Assembly (NCBI RefSeq): GCF_014196765.1
Contig: NZ_JACIEE010000004.1
Coordinates: 294,435 to 358,434, forward strand
DNA: 64,000 nt
Direction: 5' to 3'
Source: Mycoplana azooxidifex
Lineage (GTDB): Bacteria > Pseudomonadota > Alphaproteobacteria > Rhizobiales > Rhizobiaceae
Shown here: in pieces, positions 1 to 12,524 of the stretch
Layout: every line of letters starts with the position of its first letter
Numbering within the stretch: position 1 is the first letter of the stretch
Translations under genes and position numbers: made by a program
The notes under the pieces: model-generated
The model's input: only the letters and a program-made list of their open reading frames with translations
The model's database searches: none
Told to the model about the DNA's origin: nothing

Positions 1-1
1 C

Positions 2-907
2 GGCTTTCGCGAGCTGATGCGCTGGCAGTTCGGCGGCGGCCGGGCGCGATGGCCGAAGCGCGTGGAAAGTCCCTTTTGCCCGGCCAGGCCCGACGATCGA
101 GTCGATGGCGGCGGCCTGCGTGTCACCATGATCGGCCATGCGTGCCTGCTCATCCAGGTCGCCGGCCTCAACATCCTCACCGACCCCGTCTGGTCGCAGC
201 GTGCCAGCCCATTTTCCTTCGCCGGGCCGAGGCGCGTGGTGGAGCCGGGCGTCCGCTTCGACGACCTGCCCCCGATTGACATCGTTATCGTCACCCACAA
301 CCACTACGACCACCTCGATCTCGCCACTTTGAAGCGGCTGCAGGCGCGTCACGGGCCGCATATCGTCACCCCGCTCGGCAACGACACGATCATCCGCCGC
401 GCGATCCCCGACGCCGGGATTTCGGTCATGGACTGGGGCGACCGGCTTTCGTTCGAAGGGGGGATCACCGTCGATTGCGAGCCCTGCCACCACTGGTCGG
501 CGCGCGGCACGCGCGACCGGCGCATGGCGCTGTGGGCCGCCTTCGTCGTCTCGACGCCTGCCGGGAAGGTCTACCATGTCGGCGACACCGGCTTTCACGA
601 CGGAGCGAATTACCGCGCCGCGAAGGAAAAGCATGGCGGCTTCCGGCTCGCCAACCTCCCCGTCGGCGCCTACGAGCCGCGCTGGTTCATGAAGGCGCAG
701 CACCAGAACCCGGAAGAGGCGGTGGAGGGCATGCTGTTGTGCGGCGCGGCGTTCGCCGCCGGCCATCACTGGGGCACGTTCCAGCTGACCGACGAGGCGA
801 TCGGCGAGCCGCTCGCAGCCCTACACACAGCGCTCGATCGTCGCAGCATCGCTCCTTCGCGCTTCCGGCCGATGCGTTCCGGCGAAGTCTTCGAAGTCCC
901 GGCTTGA
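2..907 (+). CDS. MBL-fold metal-dependent hydrolase, 5' end cut by window edge
   Basis: This is a metallo-beta-lactamase superfamily hydrolase of the UlaG / NAPE-phospholipase D-like branch. The frame is open to the first base of the window, and the residues before the first ATG (position 17) read GFREL, which fits the conserved N-terminal part of this family, so the gene starts outside the window. The metal-binding signature THNHYDHLD (an HxHxDH motif) lies near position 295, GHACLLIQ precedes it, and further metal-site histidines are in HVGDTGFH and AAGHHWGTF. Family members cleave phosphodiester or ester bonds using two metal ions in the cytoplasm; the substrate here cannot be read from sequence. 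The heme oxygenase gene follows 55 bp downstream on the same strand. Confidence 0.85.
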   Translation, partial: GFRELMRWQFGGGRARWPKRVESPFCPARPDDRVDGGGLRVTMIGHACLLIQVAGLNILTDPVWSQRASPFSFAGPRRVVEPGVRFDDLPPIDIVIVTHNHYDHLDLATLKRLQARHGPHIVTPLGNDTIIRRAIPDAGISVMDWGDRLSFEGGITVDCEPCHHWSARGTRDRRMALWAAFVVSTPAGKVYHVGDTGFHDGANYRAAKEKHGGFRLANLPVGAYEPRWFMKAQHQNPEEAVEGMLLCGAAFAAGHHWGTFQLTDEAIGEPLAALHTALDRRSIAPSRFRPMRSGEVFEVPA

Positions 908-962
908 CGAAAGACGCTCACATTTGCTTGATACGATAATTCATGAGTTTTTGGGGAAAGAA

Positions 963-1553
963 ATGCTGACCGAACTGGAAAATCCCGCCGAGGCCACACG
1001 CATCCAGCGCCTGAAGGCGATGACGGAGGCCACGCACGACCGCCTCGACAAGCGGATCATGGCCGCCCAGCCCTTCGCGAGCAAAGAACGCTACGCGCAG
1101 TTTCTCAACGTGCAGCATGGCTTCCACGCCGATGTCGCCCCGCTCTATGCCGCGCCGGAACTGAACCGGCTGCTGCCGGGCCTTGCCGACCGCTGCCGCT
1201 TCAAGGCGATCAAGCAGGACATCCGCGACGTGACGAGCAACGAGCCGGGCGAAATCGCAGGCCGGAACGGCGAGCTCGACCTGCCGACGGCGCTTGGCTG
1301 GGTCTATGTCGCCGAAGGTTCGAACCTCGGCGCCGCGTTCCTGCTGAAGGAAGCGATCAAGCTCGGGCTGTCGGAAGAGGACGGCGCGCGGCATCTCGCC
1401 GGCCATCCGAGCGGTCGCGGCCTGCACTGGCGCAATTTCGTTTCCGCCTACAACACGCTGCCCCTGTCGGAAGAAGACGAGATCAAGGCCGCCGAAGGCG
1501 CCAAGGCCGCCTTCAACCGGGTGCATGGCCTGGTGGAAGAGGCATTTGCCTGA
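963..1553 (+). CDS. Biliverdin-producing heme oxygenase (BphO-like)
   Basis: This 196-residue protein resembles bacterial heme oxygenases of the bacteriophytochrome-associated type, which open heme to biliverdin, CO and iron. Supporting features are an early histidine in ATHDRLD as candidate proximal heme ligand, the central segment LGWVYVAEGSNLGAAFL, and HPSGRGLHWRNF near the C terminus. I chose the ATG at 963 because GGGGAAAG sits just upstream; an in-frame TTG at 924 would add 13 residues but has no ribosome site. No bacteriophytochrome or heme uptake gene is visible nearby, so its role in chromophore synthesis or in iron recovery is open. Confidence 0.75.
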   Translation: MLTELENPAEATRIQRLKAMTEATHDRLDKRIMAAQPFASKERYAQFLNVQHGFHADVAPLYAAPELNRLLPGLADRCRFKAIKQDIRDVTSNEPGEIAGRNGELDLPTALGWVYVAEGSNLGAAFLLKEAIKLGLSEEDGARHLAGHPSGRGLHWRNFVSAYNTLPLSEEDEIKAAEGAKAAFNRVHGLVEEAFA

Positions 1554-1645
1554 AACCCGATAGGCCCGCGTGCCACTGGTAATTTCCCGGCAATTCCGCC
1601 ATATACGCCGGAAGACGGGCATTCGGCGCCCGACGGGATGGCACC

Positions 1646-2554
1646 ATGGCAGACTTTGTCGCATTCGCGAGGATGAACGGGCTTGGCAACAAGATCCTGG
1701 TTGTCGACATGCGCGGCCGCGCCGACCGGGTGACGCCGGAGGCTGCGATCGCGCTCGCCGCGGACGCCGAGACCACCTTCGACCAGATCATGGCGATCCA
1801 CGATCCGAAGGCGGACGGCACCGACGCCTTCATCGACATCCTCAACTGCGACGGCAGCAAGGCCCAGGCCTGCGGCAACGGCACGCGCTGCGTCGTCCAG
1901 GCGCTTGCCGCCGAGACCGGCAAGAAGGCCTTCGCCTTCCAGACCGTCGCCGGCATCCTGAACGCCGTGGAGCACGAGGACGGCACGATCTCCGTCGACA
2001 TGGGCAGGCCCGTCTTCGAGTGGGACAGGATCCCGCTCGCCGAAGAATTCTTCGACACCCGCCGTATCGAGCTGCAGATCGGTCCGATCGACGATCCGGT
2101 GCTGCATTCGCCTTCGGCCATGTCGATGGGCAATCCGCACGCCGTTTTCTGGGTCGATCGCGACGTGATGTCCTACGACCTCGCCCGCTTCGGCCCGCTG
2201 CTCGAAAACCACCCGATCTTCCCCGAGCGCGCCAACATCACGCTCGCCGAAGTCACCTCGCGCTCGTCGATGACGACGCGCACCTGGGAACGCGGCGCCG
2301 GGCTGACGCTCGCCTGCGGCTCGGCCGCCTGCGCTGCCGCCGTCAGCGCTGCCCGCACCGGACGCACGGAGCGCAAGGTCGCCGTCACCGTCGCCAGCAG
2401 CCCGAACCGCGGCACGCTGGACATCGAGTGGCGCGAGAGCGACGACCACGTGATCATGACCGGGCCTGCCGAATGGGAGTGGTCCGGCACCGTCGATCCC
2501 GTAACCGGGACGTGGCGGCGCGACGAAGCCGAAAGCGGAGCGGCCGCGCTTTGA
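1646..2554 (+). CDS. dapF: Diaminopimelate epimerase
   Basis: DapF interconverts LL- and meso-diaminopimelate, the last step before meso-DAP is used for lysine and peptidoglycan. The 302-residue length is slightly above the usual 275-280. Both catalytic cysteines are visible: one in CGNGTRC (about residue 75) and one in LACGSAACA (about residue 224). The N-terminal [10 protein letters not shown] is the standard start of the family. The stop codon overlaps the TTG start of mtaB (TTGA), so the two genes are translationally coupled, an arrangement often seen in rhizobia. Confidence 0.97.
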   Translation: MADFVAFARMNGLGNKILVVDMRGRADRVTPEAAIALAADAETTFDQIMAIHDPKADGTDAFIDILNCDGSKAQACGNGTRCVVQALAAETGKKAFAFQTVAGILNAVEHEDGTISVDMGRPVFEWDRIPLAEEFFDTRRIELQIGPIDDPVLHSPSAMSMGNPHAVFWVDRDVMSYDLARFGPLLENHPIFPERANITLAEVTSRSSMTTRTWERGAGLTLACGSAACAAAVSAARTGRTERKVAVTVASSPNRGTLDIEWRESDDHVIMTGPAEWEWSGTVDPVTGTWRRDEAESGAAAL

Positions 2555-3828
2555 GCGGCGTCGAGGTCATAACCTTCGGCTGCCGTCTCAACACCTACGA
2601 ATCGGAAGTGATGCGCGGCGAGGCCGAGAAGGCGGGGCTGAACAACGCCATCCTCGTCAACACCTGCGCCGTCACCGGCGAGGCCGTGCGCCAGGCCCGC
2701 CAGGCAATCCGCCGCGCCCGCCGCGACAACCCCCATGCCCGCATCATCGTCACCGGCTGCGCCGCGCAGACGGAGAAGGAGACCTTTGCCGGCATGCCGG
2801 AGGTCGATGCCGTGCTCGGCAACGAGGAGAAGTTGAGGAGCGCCTCCTACCGGTCCCTGCCGGATTTCGGCGTCTCGGCGGAAGAGAAGGTCCGCGTCAA
2901 CGACATCATGAGCGTCACCGAGACCGCGCCGCAGATGGTCAAGGCCATCGACGGCCACGTGCGCGCCTTCATCCAGGTACAGAACGGCTGCGACCATCGC
3001 TGCACCTTCTGCATCATCCCCTTCGGCCGCGGCAACTCCCGCTCGGTGCCGATGGGCGCGATCGTCGACCAGGCGCGCAGGCTCGTCGACGGCGGCTACC
3101 ACGAGATCGTGCTGACCGGTGTCGACGCCACCAGCTACGGCGCGGACCTCCCCGGACAGCCGGGCCTCGGACTGCTCGCCAAGACCCTGCTGAAGCAGGT
3201 GCCGGACATCCTCCGGCTCAGGCTCTCCTCCATCGACGGCATCGAGGCGGACAGCCATCTCTTCGACCTGATCGCCGACGAGCCGCGCTTCATGCCGCAC
3301 CTGCACCTGTCCCTGCAGCACGGCGACGACCTGATCCTGAAGCGGATGAAGCGGCGACATTCGCGCCAGGATGCGATCGACTTCTGTCGCAAGGCGCGCG
3401 ACCTTCGACCGGAGATCAGCTTCGGCGCCGACATGATCGCCGGCTTTCCGACCGAGACTGCGGACATGGCGGAGCGGAGCGCGACGCTGGCCGAGGCCTG
3501 CGCCATCGCGCAGTTGCACGTCTTCCCCTACAGCCCGCGGCCCGGTACGCCGGCGGCGCGCATGCCGCAGCTCGACCGCACGCTGGTCAAGGAGCGCGCC
3601 GCGCGCTTGCGAGAAACTGGACAAAAGCTGCAACTGGCCCATCTTTCCGCCATGGCGGGAAGCCGGCAAACGATCCTTGTCGAAAACAACGGACTGGCGC
3701 ATACGGAGAACTTCACGCTGGCCGATGCCGCAGGCCTTGTCCCGCGTGAGCTTGTTTCGGTGATCGTCACCGGCCACAATGGCAAGCACCTGACCGTGCG
3801 GGCAGACCCCGCATCCGTTCGCAACTAG
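2551..3828 (+). CDS. mtaB: tRNA A37 threonylcarbamoyladenosine methylthiotransferase MtaB
   Basis: MtaB is a radical SAM methylthiotransferase that converts t6A37 to ms2t6A37 in tRNAs. The 425-residue protein has the N-terminal MTTase domain with three cluster cysteines ([22 protein letters not shown]), the radical SAM motif CDHRCTFC (about residue 150) and a C-terminal TRAM-like end. The start is a TTG that overlaps the dapF stop codon; GAAAGCGGAG upstream can act as ribosome site, and the protein then begins right at the conserved [10 protein letters not shown] segment. A much longer open frame upstream only runs through the wrong frame of dapF and is not part of the protein. Confidence 0.93.
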   Translation: MSGVEVITFGCRLNTYESEVMRGEAEKAGLNNAILVNTCAVTGEAVRQARQAIRRARRDNPHARIIVTGCAAQTEKETFAGMPEVDAVLGNEEKLRSASYRSLPDFGVSAEEKVRVNDIMSVTETAPQMVKAIDGHVRAFIQVQNGCDHRCTFCIIPFGRGNSRSVPMGAIVDQARRLVDGGYHEIVLTGVDATSYGADLPGQPGLGLLAKTLLKQVPDILRLRLSSIDGIEADSHLFDLIADEPRFMPHLHLSLQHGDDLILKRMKRRHSRQDAIDFCRKARDLRPEISFGADMIAGFPTETADMAERSATLAEACAIAQLHVFPYSPRPGTPAARMPQLDRTLVKERAARLRETGQKLQLAHLSAMAGSRQTILVENNGLAHTENFTLADAAGLVPRELVSVIVTGHNGKHLTVRADPASVRN

Positions 3829-3840
3829 CGGAAATCATTC

Positions 3841-5493
3841 ATGGCCTTCGGCTTCATCAAGAAAGTCTTCACCTTCGGCAAGGACACCGCGCCCGCGCCG
3901 CAAACGCATGAGGAGGCCGCAAAGCCCGATCCGGCTCCCCTCGTCGAGGAAGCCGGTCTTCCGCAAGCCGCGCCGGTCGATGCCGTGCCCGCACATATCG
4001 AGCCTGCCAGCGGGCATGATCCCTTGCTCGAGGAGGCCGAGGCGGCCAATCCCGAGGCCGCACACCATCGTGAGCCGCAGGTCGACATCTACCCGCTCCC
4101 GCCCGTCATCCACCCGCTCCCGATCGCGCCCGACGAAGTCCTCGAGCAGGAGATCGAGACCGGCGGCGGCCCGGCGCCGGACATGGTCGAGCCTGCCGGG
4201 GAGGTTCCCGGGCAGCCTAATACAGCGCTTACCCCGGAAGAGGAGGCGATCCGCGCCGCCGAACTGGTCAATATCGGCCTCGGCGGCGTCGAGCACGCCC
4301 ATGAGGAGATCGAGGCGGCCGAAGCAGCAGTGAACGCTGCGGCGACCGACGACGACTTCCGGGCGGCCGATGCCGATGCGGAGGCAGCGCTTTCCGAACC
4401 CTCGCCCGTGCCCGCCGACGAACCCGTCGCGCCGTCGGCAAAGCCCAAGGCAAGAAAGACGAAGCCGGCCGAGCCGGACGTCGCCGAAGAAAGCCGCCCC
4501 GAACCGGTGCTGCCGAAGGGCTTCTCCGCGGCCGACCAGAAGCCGAAGGAACAGCCTGCGGCACCCGCGCCCAGGCTCAGCTGGTTCCAGCGCCTGCGCG
4601 CCGGCCTTGCGCGCACCTCCTCGCATCTGACCGGCCAGATCGCCAGCCTCTTCACCAAGCGCAAGCTCGACGATGCGACGCTGCAGGACCTGGAAGACCT
4701 GCTGATCCAGGCCGATCTCGGCGTCGAGACGGCGCTGCGCATCACCGATACGCTCGCCGCCGAGCGCTACGGCAAGGACGTCACCGGCGAGGACGTCGGC
4801 CGCATCATGGCCGGCGAGATCACCAAGGTGCTCGAGCCCGTCGCAAAGCCGCTCGAGCTCGATCTTTCGCACAAGCCGCACGTCATCCTCGTCGTCGGCG
4901 TCAACGGCACGGGCAAGACCACCACGATCGGCAAGCTCGCAGCCAAGCTCTCGGGCGCCGGCCTGAAGGTGATGATGGCCGCCGGCGACACCTTCCGCGC
5001 CGCCGCGATCGAGCAGCTGAAGATCTGGGCCGAGCGCACCGGCTCCGACATCGTCTCCTCCAAGCTCGGCGCCGATGCGGCCGGCCTGGCCTATGAGGCC
5101 TATGAGCAGGCCAGGGAAAAGAAGAGCGATGTCCTCATCGTCGACACCGCCGGCCGCCTGCAGAACAAGGCCGAGCTGATGGCGGAGCTGGAAAAGATCG
5201 TCCGCGTGCTCGGCAAGCTCGATCCGGACGCGCCGCACACCGTGCTCCAGACGCTCGACGCCACGACCGGGCAGAACGCGATGAACCAGGTGGAGATTTT
5301 CCGCAACGTCGCCGGCGTCTCCGGCCTGATCATGACAAAATTGGACGGTACGGCACGCGGCGGCATCCTGGTGGCGATTGCCGCCAAGCACAAGCTGCCG
5401 GTCTATTTCATCGGCGTCGGCGAAGGGATCGACGATCTCGAACCGTTCGAGGCAAAGGATTTCGCGCAGGCGATTGCAGGGGTTGAGGCATGA
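3841..5493 (+). CDS. ftsY: Signal recognition particle receptor FtsY
   Basis: FtsY is the membrane-associated SRP receptor GTPase that docks ribosome-nascent chains with SRP to the translocon. The 550 residues comprise an N-terminal part of about 240 residues rich in Glu, Ala and Pro (the variable A domain), followed by the conserved NG domains. GTPase motifs are clear: [15 protein letters not shown] (about residue 353), DTAGR, and [10 protein letters not shown] near the C terminus. The acidic extension is long compared with E. coli, as is common in alphaproteobacteria. The stop codon overlaps the ATG of yciB by four bases (ATGA). Confidence 0.97.
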   Translation: MAFGFIKKVFTFGKDTAPAPQTHEEAAKPDPAPLVEEAGLPQAAPVDAVPAHIEPASGHDPLLEEAEAANPEAAHHREPQVDIYPLPPVIHPLPIAPDEVLEQEIETGGGPAPDMVEPAGEVPGQPNTALTPEEEAIRAAELVNIGLGGVEHAHEEIEAAEAAVNAAATDDDFRAADADAEAALSEPSPVPADEPVAPSAKPKARKTKPAEPDVAEESRPEPVLPKGFSAADQKPKEQPAAPAPRLSWFQRLRAGLARTSSHLTGQIASLFTKRKLDDATLQDLEDLLIQADLGVETALRITDTLAAERYGKDVTGEDVGRIMAGEITKVLEPVAKPLELDLSHKPHVILVVGVNGTGKTTTIGKLAAKLSGAGLKVMMAAGDTFRAAAIEQLKIWAERTGSDIVSSKLGADAAGLAYEAYEQAREKKSDVLIVDTAGRLQNKAELMAELEKIVRVLGKLDPDAPHTVLQTLDATTGQNAMNQVEIFRNVAGVSGLIMTKLDGTARGGILVAIAAKHKLPVYFIGVGEGIDDLEPFEAKDFAQAIAGVEA

Positions 5494-6143
5494 GCAACGA
5501 CAGGATCATCGAGACGATGGAAGACGCCGGCAAGCCCAAGGTCAACCCGGCCCTGAAGCTGGTGCTGGAGCTCGGCCCGCTCGTCGTCTTCTTCTTCGCC
5601 AATTCGCGCGGCGAATGGCTGGCGGGACAATTCCCGGCCCTTGCCGAGCTCGGCGGCCCGATCTTCATCGCCACGGGCCTGTTCATGGCCGCGACCGCGA
5701 CGGCGCTGATCGTTTCCTGGGTACTGACGCGGACGCTGCCGATGATGCCGCTGGTCTCGGGCATCGTCGTCTTCGTCTTCGGCGCGCTCACGCTATGGCT
5801 GCAGAACGACACCTTCATCAAGATGAAGCCGACCATCGTCAACACCCTGTTCGGCGTCATCCTGCTGGGCGGCCTCGCCTTCGGCAAACCTCTGCTCGGC
5901 TATGTCTTCAATGCCGCCTTCAAGCTGACGGACGAGGGCTGGCGCAAGCTGACGCTGCGCTGGGGCCTGTTCTTCCTGGTGCTCGCGGTCCTCAACGAGG
6001 TCATCTGGCGCCACTTCTCGACGGACTTCTGGGTCGCCTTCAAGGTCTGGGGCACGATGCCGATCACCATCCTCTTCACGCTCGCCCAGATGCCGCTGAT
6101 CATGAAGTATTCGGCCGAACCGGCGGAGAGCAAGACGCCCTGA
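5490..6143 (+). CDS. yciB: Septation protein A / inner membrane protein YciB
   Basis: This 217-residue hydrophobic protein belongs to the YciB/IspZ (intracellular septation protein A) family. It shows the family opening [17 protein letters not shown], several transmembrane segments, and the conserved [20 protein letters not shown] segment near residue 165-185. The family acts in the inner membrane in envelope maintenance and cell division; the molecular activity is unknown. It overlaps ftsY by four bases, so the two are probably cotranscribed. It converges with ccmG, 41 bp away. Confidence 0.92.
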   Translation: MSNDRIIETMEDAGKPKVNPALKLVLELGPLVVFFFANSRGEWLAGQFPALAELGGPIFIATGLFMAATATALIVSWVLTRTLPMMPLVSGIVVFVFGALTLWLQNDTFIKMKPTIVNTLFGVILLGGLAFGKPLLGYVFNAAFKLTDEGWRKLTLRWGLFFLVLAVLNEVIWRHFSTDFWVAFKVWGTMPITILFTLAQMPLIMKYSAEPAESKTP

Positions 6144-6184
6144 GGCAACGAAGGCCACGTTCCATCACCGGGGCCGCTGGACGA

Positions 6185-6808
6185 TCAGCCCGCCTGCACC
6201 GGCGCAGCCAGCGCCTTTTCGATCGCGGGCATCAGGCCGTTGCGCAGGCTGTTCTCGTCGAACGGACCGACCTTCTTGTAGAGGATCGTGCCGTCGGGAC
6301 TGACGAGATAGGACTCCGGAATGCCGTAGACCCCGAAATCGATCGCCATCTTGCCGTTCGGATCCAGCCCGATGGCGGCGAAGGGATTGCCGAGCTCGCC
6401 GAGGAAGCGTAGCGCGTTCTCGGTGCCGTCCTTGTAGTTGACGCCGACGACGTTCAGACGAGGATCCTGCGACAGGGCCATGATGACCGGGTGCTCCTGC
6501 CGGCAGGGCACACACCAGGACGCCCAGAAATTGACGAGGGTCAGCTTGCCCTTCGTCGTCTCGGTACCCAGCGCCGGGATCGCAACGCCGTCGCGCATCG
6601 CCCCTGCCAGGGGTTCCAGATCGCGGAACGGCGCCTTGGTGCCGATCAGCGCCGACGGGATCTCCGAGACATCGCGCCCCGAGCGCAGTTGGAAGAAGAA
6701 GATCGCAGCCAGCGCCACGAAGATCGCGAGCGGTATCAGCGCCAGCAGCACGCGCGTACGCGATCCGGGCGGCTTTTCCGCCGCCTTCTCGTCTGCAGGT
6801 ACGCTCAT
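6185..6808 (-). CDS. ccmG: Cytochrome c biogenesis thiol:disulfide protein CcmG/DsbE (CycY)
   Basis: CcmG is a periplasmic, membrane-anchored thioredoxin-like protein that reduces the CxxCH heme-binding site of apocytochrome c. The 207-residue sequence has a short cytoplasmic N terminus, one transmembrane anchor (about residues 20-40), and the redox motif WASWCVPC around residue 96, followed by the cis-proline region [12 protein letters not shown]. The ATG overlaps the ccmD stop codon (ATGA). It is the last gene of the ccm run read leftwards. Confidence 0.95.
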   Translation of the reverse strand: MSVPADEKAAEKPPGSRTRVLLALIPLAIFVALAAIFFFQLRSGRDVSEIPSALIGTKAPFRDLEPLAGAMRDGVAIPALGTETTKGKLTLVNFWASWCVPCRQEHPVIMALSQDPRLNVVGVNYKDGTENALRFLGELGNPFAAIGLDPNGKMAIDFGVYGIPESYLVSPDGTILYKKVGPFDENSLRNGLMPAIEKALAAPVQAG

Positions 6809-6966
6809 CTCGCCTCTCCGGCAGAGCGACGGCGGATGCCGGAAGCCTCCAGCGTCGCCAGTTCGCGCCGCCGCGCGCGGCCGTCAAGCCAGACCCAGAG
6901 TATGAGGCCGGCAACCGTGGCTAAGGCAGCCGCATAGGCGGCGGCGACATAGGCGGCATGGTTCAT
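6805..6966 (-). CDS. ccmD: Heme exporter protein CcmD (small)
   Basis: This 53-residue gene starts [18 protein letters not shown], then has one transmembrane helix and a basic tail [20 protein letters not shown]. This is the standard layout of CcmD, the small membrane protein that holds CcmC and CcmE together during heme delivery. It overlaps ccmC by four bases at its start and ccmG by four bases at its end (both ATGA), which supports both the reading frame and tight operon coupling. Confidence 0.93.
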   Translation of the reverse strand: MNHAAYVAAAYAAALATVAGLILWVWLDGRARRRELATLEASGIRRRSAGEAR

Positions 6967-7778
6967 CGCGGCGCCTCCTCAGGGGCGGCCAGACCGGGGC
7001 CTGCAAGACCGGGGCCACCGGAACCGTGCCCGGCGGAACGCGCGGCCAGCCGCCGCAAGGTCGCCACGCGCCGGCGCAGGATCTCGTTGCGCATCGCAAG
7101 GATGTGCAGGGTGAAGAACAGCAGCGTGAAGGCGATCGCCATGACGACGAGCGGCCGCAGGAATTCCGGGTCGATCGTCGGCCCGTCGAGGCGGATGACG
7201 CTCGCCGGCTGGTGCAGCGTGTTCCACCATTCGACCGAGAACTTGATGATCGGGATGTTCACGAAGCCCACGAGGATCAGGATGGCCCCCACTTTGGCCG
7301 CCCGCGTCGGATCGTCGACCGCGCGGTTCAGCGCAATCAGCCCGAGATACATCAAGAAGAGCACGAACACCGAGGTCAGCCGTGCGTCCCATACCCACCA
7401 GGTGCCCCACATCGGCTTGCCCCACAGCGAGCCGGTGATCAGCGCGATGAAGGTGAAACAGGCGCCGATCGGCGCTGCCGTCTTCGCCGAGACGTCGGCG
7501 AGCGGATGCCGCCAGACGAGCGTTCCGAGCGCCGAGAGCGCCATCACCGAGTAGCACATCATCGACAGCCAGGCGGCGGGTACGTGGATATACATGATCC
7601 GCACCGTCTCGCCCTGCTGGTAGTCGCCGACGGTCGAAAAACAGAGATAGAGGCCGACGGCGAAGAACAGCGCCGTGACCGCCGCCATCCATGGCCAGAC
7701 GGCCGCGCTCAACGCCAGGAACCGGGTCGGATTGGCGAGGTCGGAAAACTTGCGAATGGCCAGGCTCTGTTCGCTCAT
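6963..7778 (-). CDS. ccmC: Heme exporter / heme lyase protein CcmC
   Basis: CcmC attaches heme to the chaperone CcmE on the periplasmic side. The 271 residues contain six predicted transmembrane segments and the tryptophan-rich WWD signature [12 protein letters not shown] (about residues 140-150), with the flanking heme-ligand histidines in YIHVPAAW and WNTLHQPAS. The C-terminal tail is rich in Ala, Gly and Pro and probably not conserved. It is separated from ccmB by 60 bp. Confidence 0.96.
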   Translation of the reverse strand: MSEQSLAIRKFSDLANPTRFLALSAAVWPWMAAVTALFFAVGLYLCFSTVGDYQQGETVRIMYIHVPAAWLSMMCYSVMALSALGTLVWRHPLADVSAKTAAPIGACFTFIALITGSLWGKPMWGTWWVWDARLTSVFVLFLMYLGLIALNRAVDDPTRAAKVGAILILVGFVNIPIIKFSVEWWNTLHQPASVIRLDGPTIDPEFLRPLVVMAIAFTLLFFTLHILAMRNEILRRRVATLRRLAARSAGHGSGGPGLAGPGLAAPEEAPR

Positions 7779-7838
7779 GGGCTCTGTTTACCGCTTTCGC
7801 CCCATCGCTGCAATTGACCGCCATCAATCACATTTGCG

Positions 7839-8498
7839 TCAATCCGTCGATGCGCGGAGTGCCGCGGCGGCGGCGACCGGGCCGATGACGGCAAAGACGA
7901 GCGTCAGCGCGGTCAGAAACAGGAAAGGTGGCAGGAACGGCGCGGGCTCCTGCACCGCGGCATAGACGGCGCTGACGCCGAAGATCAGCACCGGGATGGC
8001 GAGCGGCAGCACGAGAATGGAGACGAGCAGCCCGCCGCGCGGCAGCGCCACGGCGACGGCGGCACCCGCAGCCCCGATGAAGGTGATCGCCGGCGTTCCG
8101 ACGAGAAGCGTCAGCATGGTCGCGGCCATCGCCGGCGCGTCCATGTTCATGAACAGCGCCAGGAGCGGCGAGGCGATCACCAGCGGCAGGCCGGTCGCGA
8201 TCCAGTGCGCCAGGCACTTGACCAGCACCGTCAGCACCAGCGGCGTCTCCTGCATCAGGATGAGGTCGAGCGAACCGTCCTCGCGCTCGGCCTGGAACAG
8301 CCGGTCGAGACCGAGGAGGGAGGCCAGCAGCGCGCCGATCCAAAGGATCGCCGGTCCGATTCGGGCAAGCAGGTTCAGGTCCGGCCCGACGCCGAAGGGG
8401 ATGACGGCGACCACGGTCATGAAGAACAGAACCCCGATCATCGCCCCGCCCCCGGCGCGCACCGAGAGTTTCAGGTCTCGAAGAAGGAGAGCGGTCAT
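7839..8498 (-). CDS. ccmB: Heme exporter protein CcmB
   Basis: CcmB is the membrane subunit of the CcmAB ABC transporter, which with CcmC and CcmD releases holo-CcmE. The 219-residue protein starts MTALLLRDLKLSVRAGGG and contains six hydrophobic segments, matching the family length of about 220. The segment LFQAEREDGSLDLILMQ is a strong CcmB marker. The gene follows ccmA on the same strand but is separated from it by a 244 bp gap filled by a palindromic repeat. Confidence 0.95.
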   Translation of the reverse strand: MTALLLRDLKLSVRAGGGAMIGVLFFMTVVAVIPFGVGPDLNLLARIGPAILWIGALLASLLGLDRLFQAEREDGSLDLILMQETPLVLTVLVKCLAHWIATGLPLVIASPLLALFMNMDAPAMAATMLTLLVGTPAITFIGAAGAAVAVALPRGGLLVSILVLPLAIPVLIFGVSAVYAAVQEPAPFLPPFLFLTALTLVFAVIGPVAAAAALRASTD

Positions 8499-8519
8499 GG
8501 TTGGATACCTCGAATCTGC

Positions 8520-8724
8520 CCCCCCTCTGCCCTGCCGGGCATCTCCCTCTCAAGGGAGGAGATCGGCAAGGCGCGCCGCCATTGGCCGAAACGACTGCTG
8601 CGTCCTGCTGTCAAAACCCGTTGCTTCGTCGTTGCGCCAAACGGATCTGCTGCTTGAGGGCAGAGTGTGGCTGCTATCCGATCTCCCCCCTCGAGGGGGA
8701 GATGCCCGGCAGGGCAGAGGGGGG
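8520..8724. repeat. Rhizobial palindromic intergenic repeat pair (RIME-like)
   Basis: Two 47 bp arms (8520-8566 and 8678-8724) are inverted copies of each other, with 44 of 47 positions identical, and flank a 111 bp centre. Each arm itself holds two palindromes: one built on CTGCCCTGCCGGGCAT and one of the form TCTCCC...GGGAGA. This matches my recollection of the Rhizobium intergenic mosaic element (RIME) class. It lies between ccmA and ccmB inside what is otherwise a compact operon. No open frame of note is present in it. Confidence 0.75.
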
Positions 8725-8742
8725 GTACGGATATCGCCACCC

Positions 8743-9390
8743 TCACGCCCAGGCCTCCACGTTTTCTCCAGCAAAGCCAGCCATGTGCAGTTCCGCCACC
8801 GCACCGAGGCCGAGCGGCTGGTGCGTTGCCGCAATCGCCAGCCCGCCGCGCCCGAGATGCGCCTTCACCAGCCCGGCGAACATCGTCTCGGCTGCCGCAT
8901 CGAGCGCCGCGGTCGGTTCGTCGAGGATCCAGACCGGCCGCCAGGCGACAAGCAGCTTCGCCATCGCCATCCGCCGCTGCTGGCCGGCGGAAAGGTAGCC
9001 GAACGGCAGGTGCACGATGCCGCCGAGGCCGACGGCTTCGGCCGCCGCGTCGATGCCGATACCAGAGCCGCTGGTGGAATCACCGGCAAAGTCCTTCCAG
9101 AAACGCAGGTTTTCCGCAACCGTCAGCTCGCGCTTCATCGCATTGTGGTGGCCGAGATAGTGGCAGGCGGTTGCAACGGTCTCGAACGCCTGCGCCCCCT
9201 CGCCGGTGAGCCTGATCTTGCCGGTTTCCCGGGCAAGCAGGCCGGCCACGACGCGCAGCAATGTCGACTTGCCCGAGCCGTTCGGCCCCTTCACCACCAG
9301 CACCTCGCCGGCCCCGATTTCGAAGGAAATGTCCCGGAAGATCAGGTCTTCGCCCCGTCTTGCACTCAGGCGCTCGGCAACGAGGCGCAT
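8743..9390 (-). CDS. ccmA: Heme exporter ATP-binding protein CcmA
   Basis: CcmA is the ATPase of the CcmAB complex needed to release heme-loaded CcmE. The 215-residue protein has Walker A GPNGSGKST (about residue 37), the ABC signature LSAGQQRR, and Walker B VWILDEPTAALD. I start it at the ATG at 9390 (MRLVAERLSARRG); a longer in-frame version to 9429 adds 13 residues with no family similarity. It is divergent from acnA across a 267 bp gap and is the first gene of the ccm group. Confidence 0.94.
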   Translation of the reverse strand: MRLVAERLSARRGEDLIFRDISFEIGAGEVLVVKGPNGSGKSTLLRVVAGLLARETGKIRLTGEGAQAFETVATACHYLGHHNAMKRELTVAENLRFWKDFAGDSTSGSGIGIDAAAEAVGLGGIVHLPFGYLSAGQQRRMAMAKLLVAWRPVWILDEPTAALDAAAETMFAGLVKAHLGRGGLAIAATHQPLGLGAVAELHMAGFAGENVEAWA

Positions 9391-9469
9391 CCTGTTCACT
9401 TTCCCTCTGCGACCTTGGTCGCACTGCAAAAAAATTCTTCCGATCCATACACCGGTCCTCTGGATCGTT

Positions 9470-9490
9470 CCTTAGAAATTATCTATAAGG
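9470..9490. promoter_or_regulatory. Imperfect palindrome in the ccmA/acnA gap, possible iron-response site
   Basis: A 21 bp imperfect inverted repeat has arms CCTTA and TAAGG around an AT-rich core containing TTAGAA and TCTA. It resembles the iron control element bound by Irr in rhizobia (TTTAGAA, 3 bases, TTCTAAA) but is not a full match. Aconitase is an iron-sulfur enzyme and the ccm genes handle heme, so iron control would make sense. The assignment is inference only. Confidence 0.3.
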
Positions 9491-9657
9491 CCCGCAACAC
9501 GCCAGCGGTCGGCGTGAATTTCATCCTTGCGCCGAACCCGGAATGACTTCCGCGTACGGACAGCGGAAATGGCCGCACCCGCATCCCATACAGCGCTTCT
9601 CAGGCGCACGGGCGTTCGTACGTCAGCTTTTGGCGACCAGACGGAACGGGGTATCCA

Positions 9658-12351
<2,694 letters not shown>

Positions 12352-12377
12352 TTTCGACTGGATTTTCAGTCAACACG

Positions 12378-12408
12378 ATGCCGGGGCGATTGCCCCGGCA
12401 TTTGTTTT
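12378..12408 (+). terminator. Rho-independent terminator of acnA
   Basis: A perfect 10 bp stem (ATGCCGGGGC pairing with GCCCCGGCAT) with a four-base GATT loop is followed by TTGTTTT. It starts 27 bp after the acnA stop codon and ends acnA transcription before the next gene. Confidence 0.9.
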
Positions 12409-12524
12409 GGGAGCATAGTTCCCGCAAGGTAAGCCTCACTCCATCGTGACTTCCTGTTGACTGTGCAAGCGGGTATGACGGTCGCCGACAATGGCACTTC
12501 GCCTGCATTTCTCCGGAACTCCGC

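Noticed and set aside
1570-3828. A 752-codon frame that seems to fuse a long N-terminal part to MtaB
   Set aside because: The first 327 codons are dapF read in another frame. The real MtaB starts at the TTG overlapping the dapF stop.
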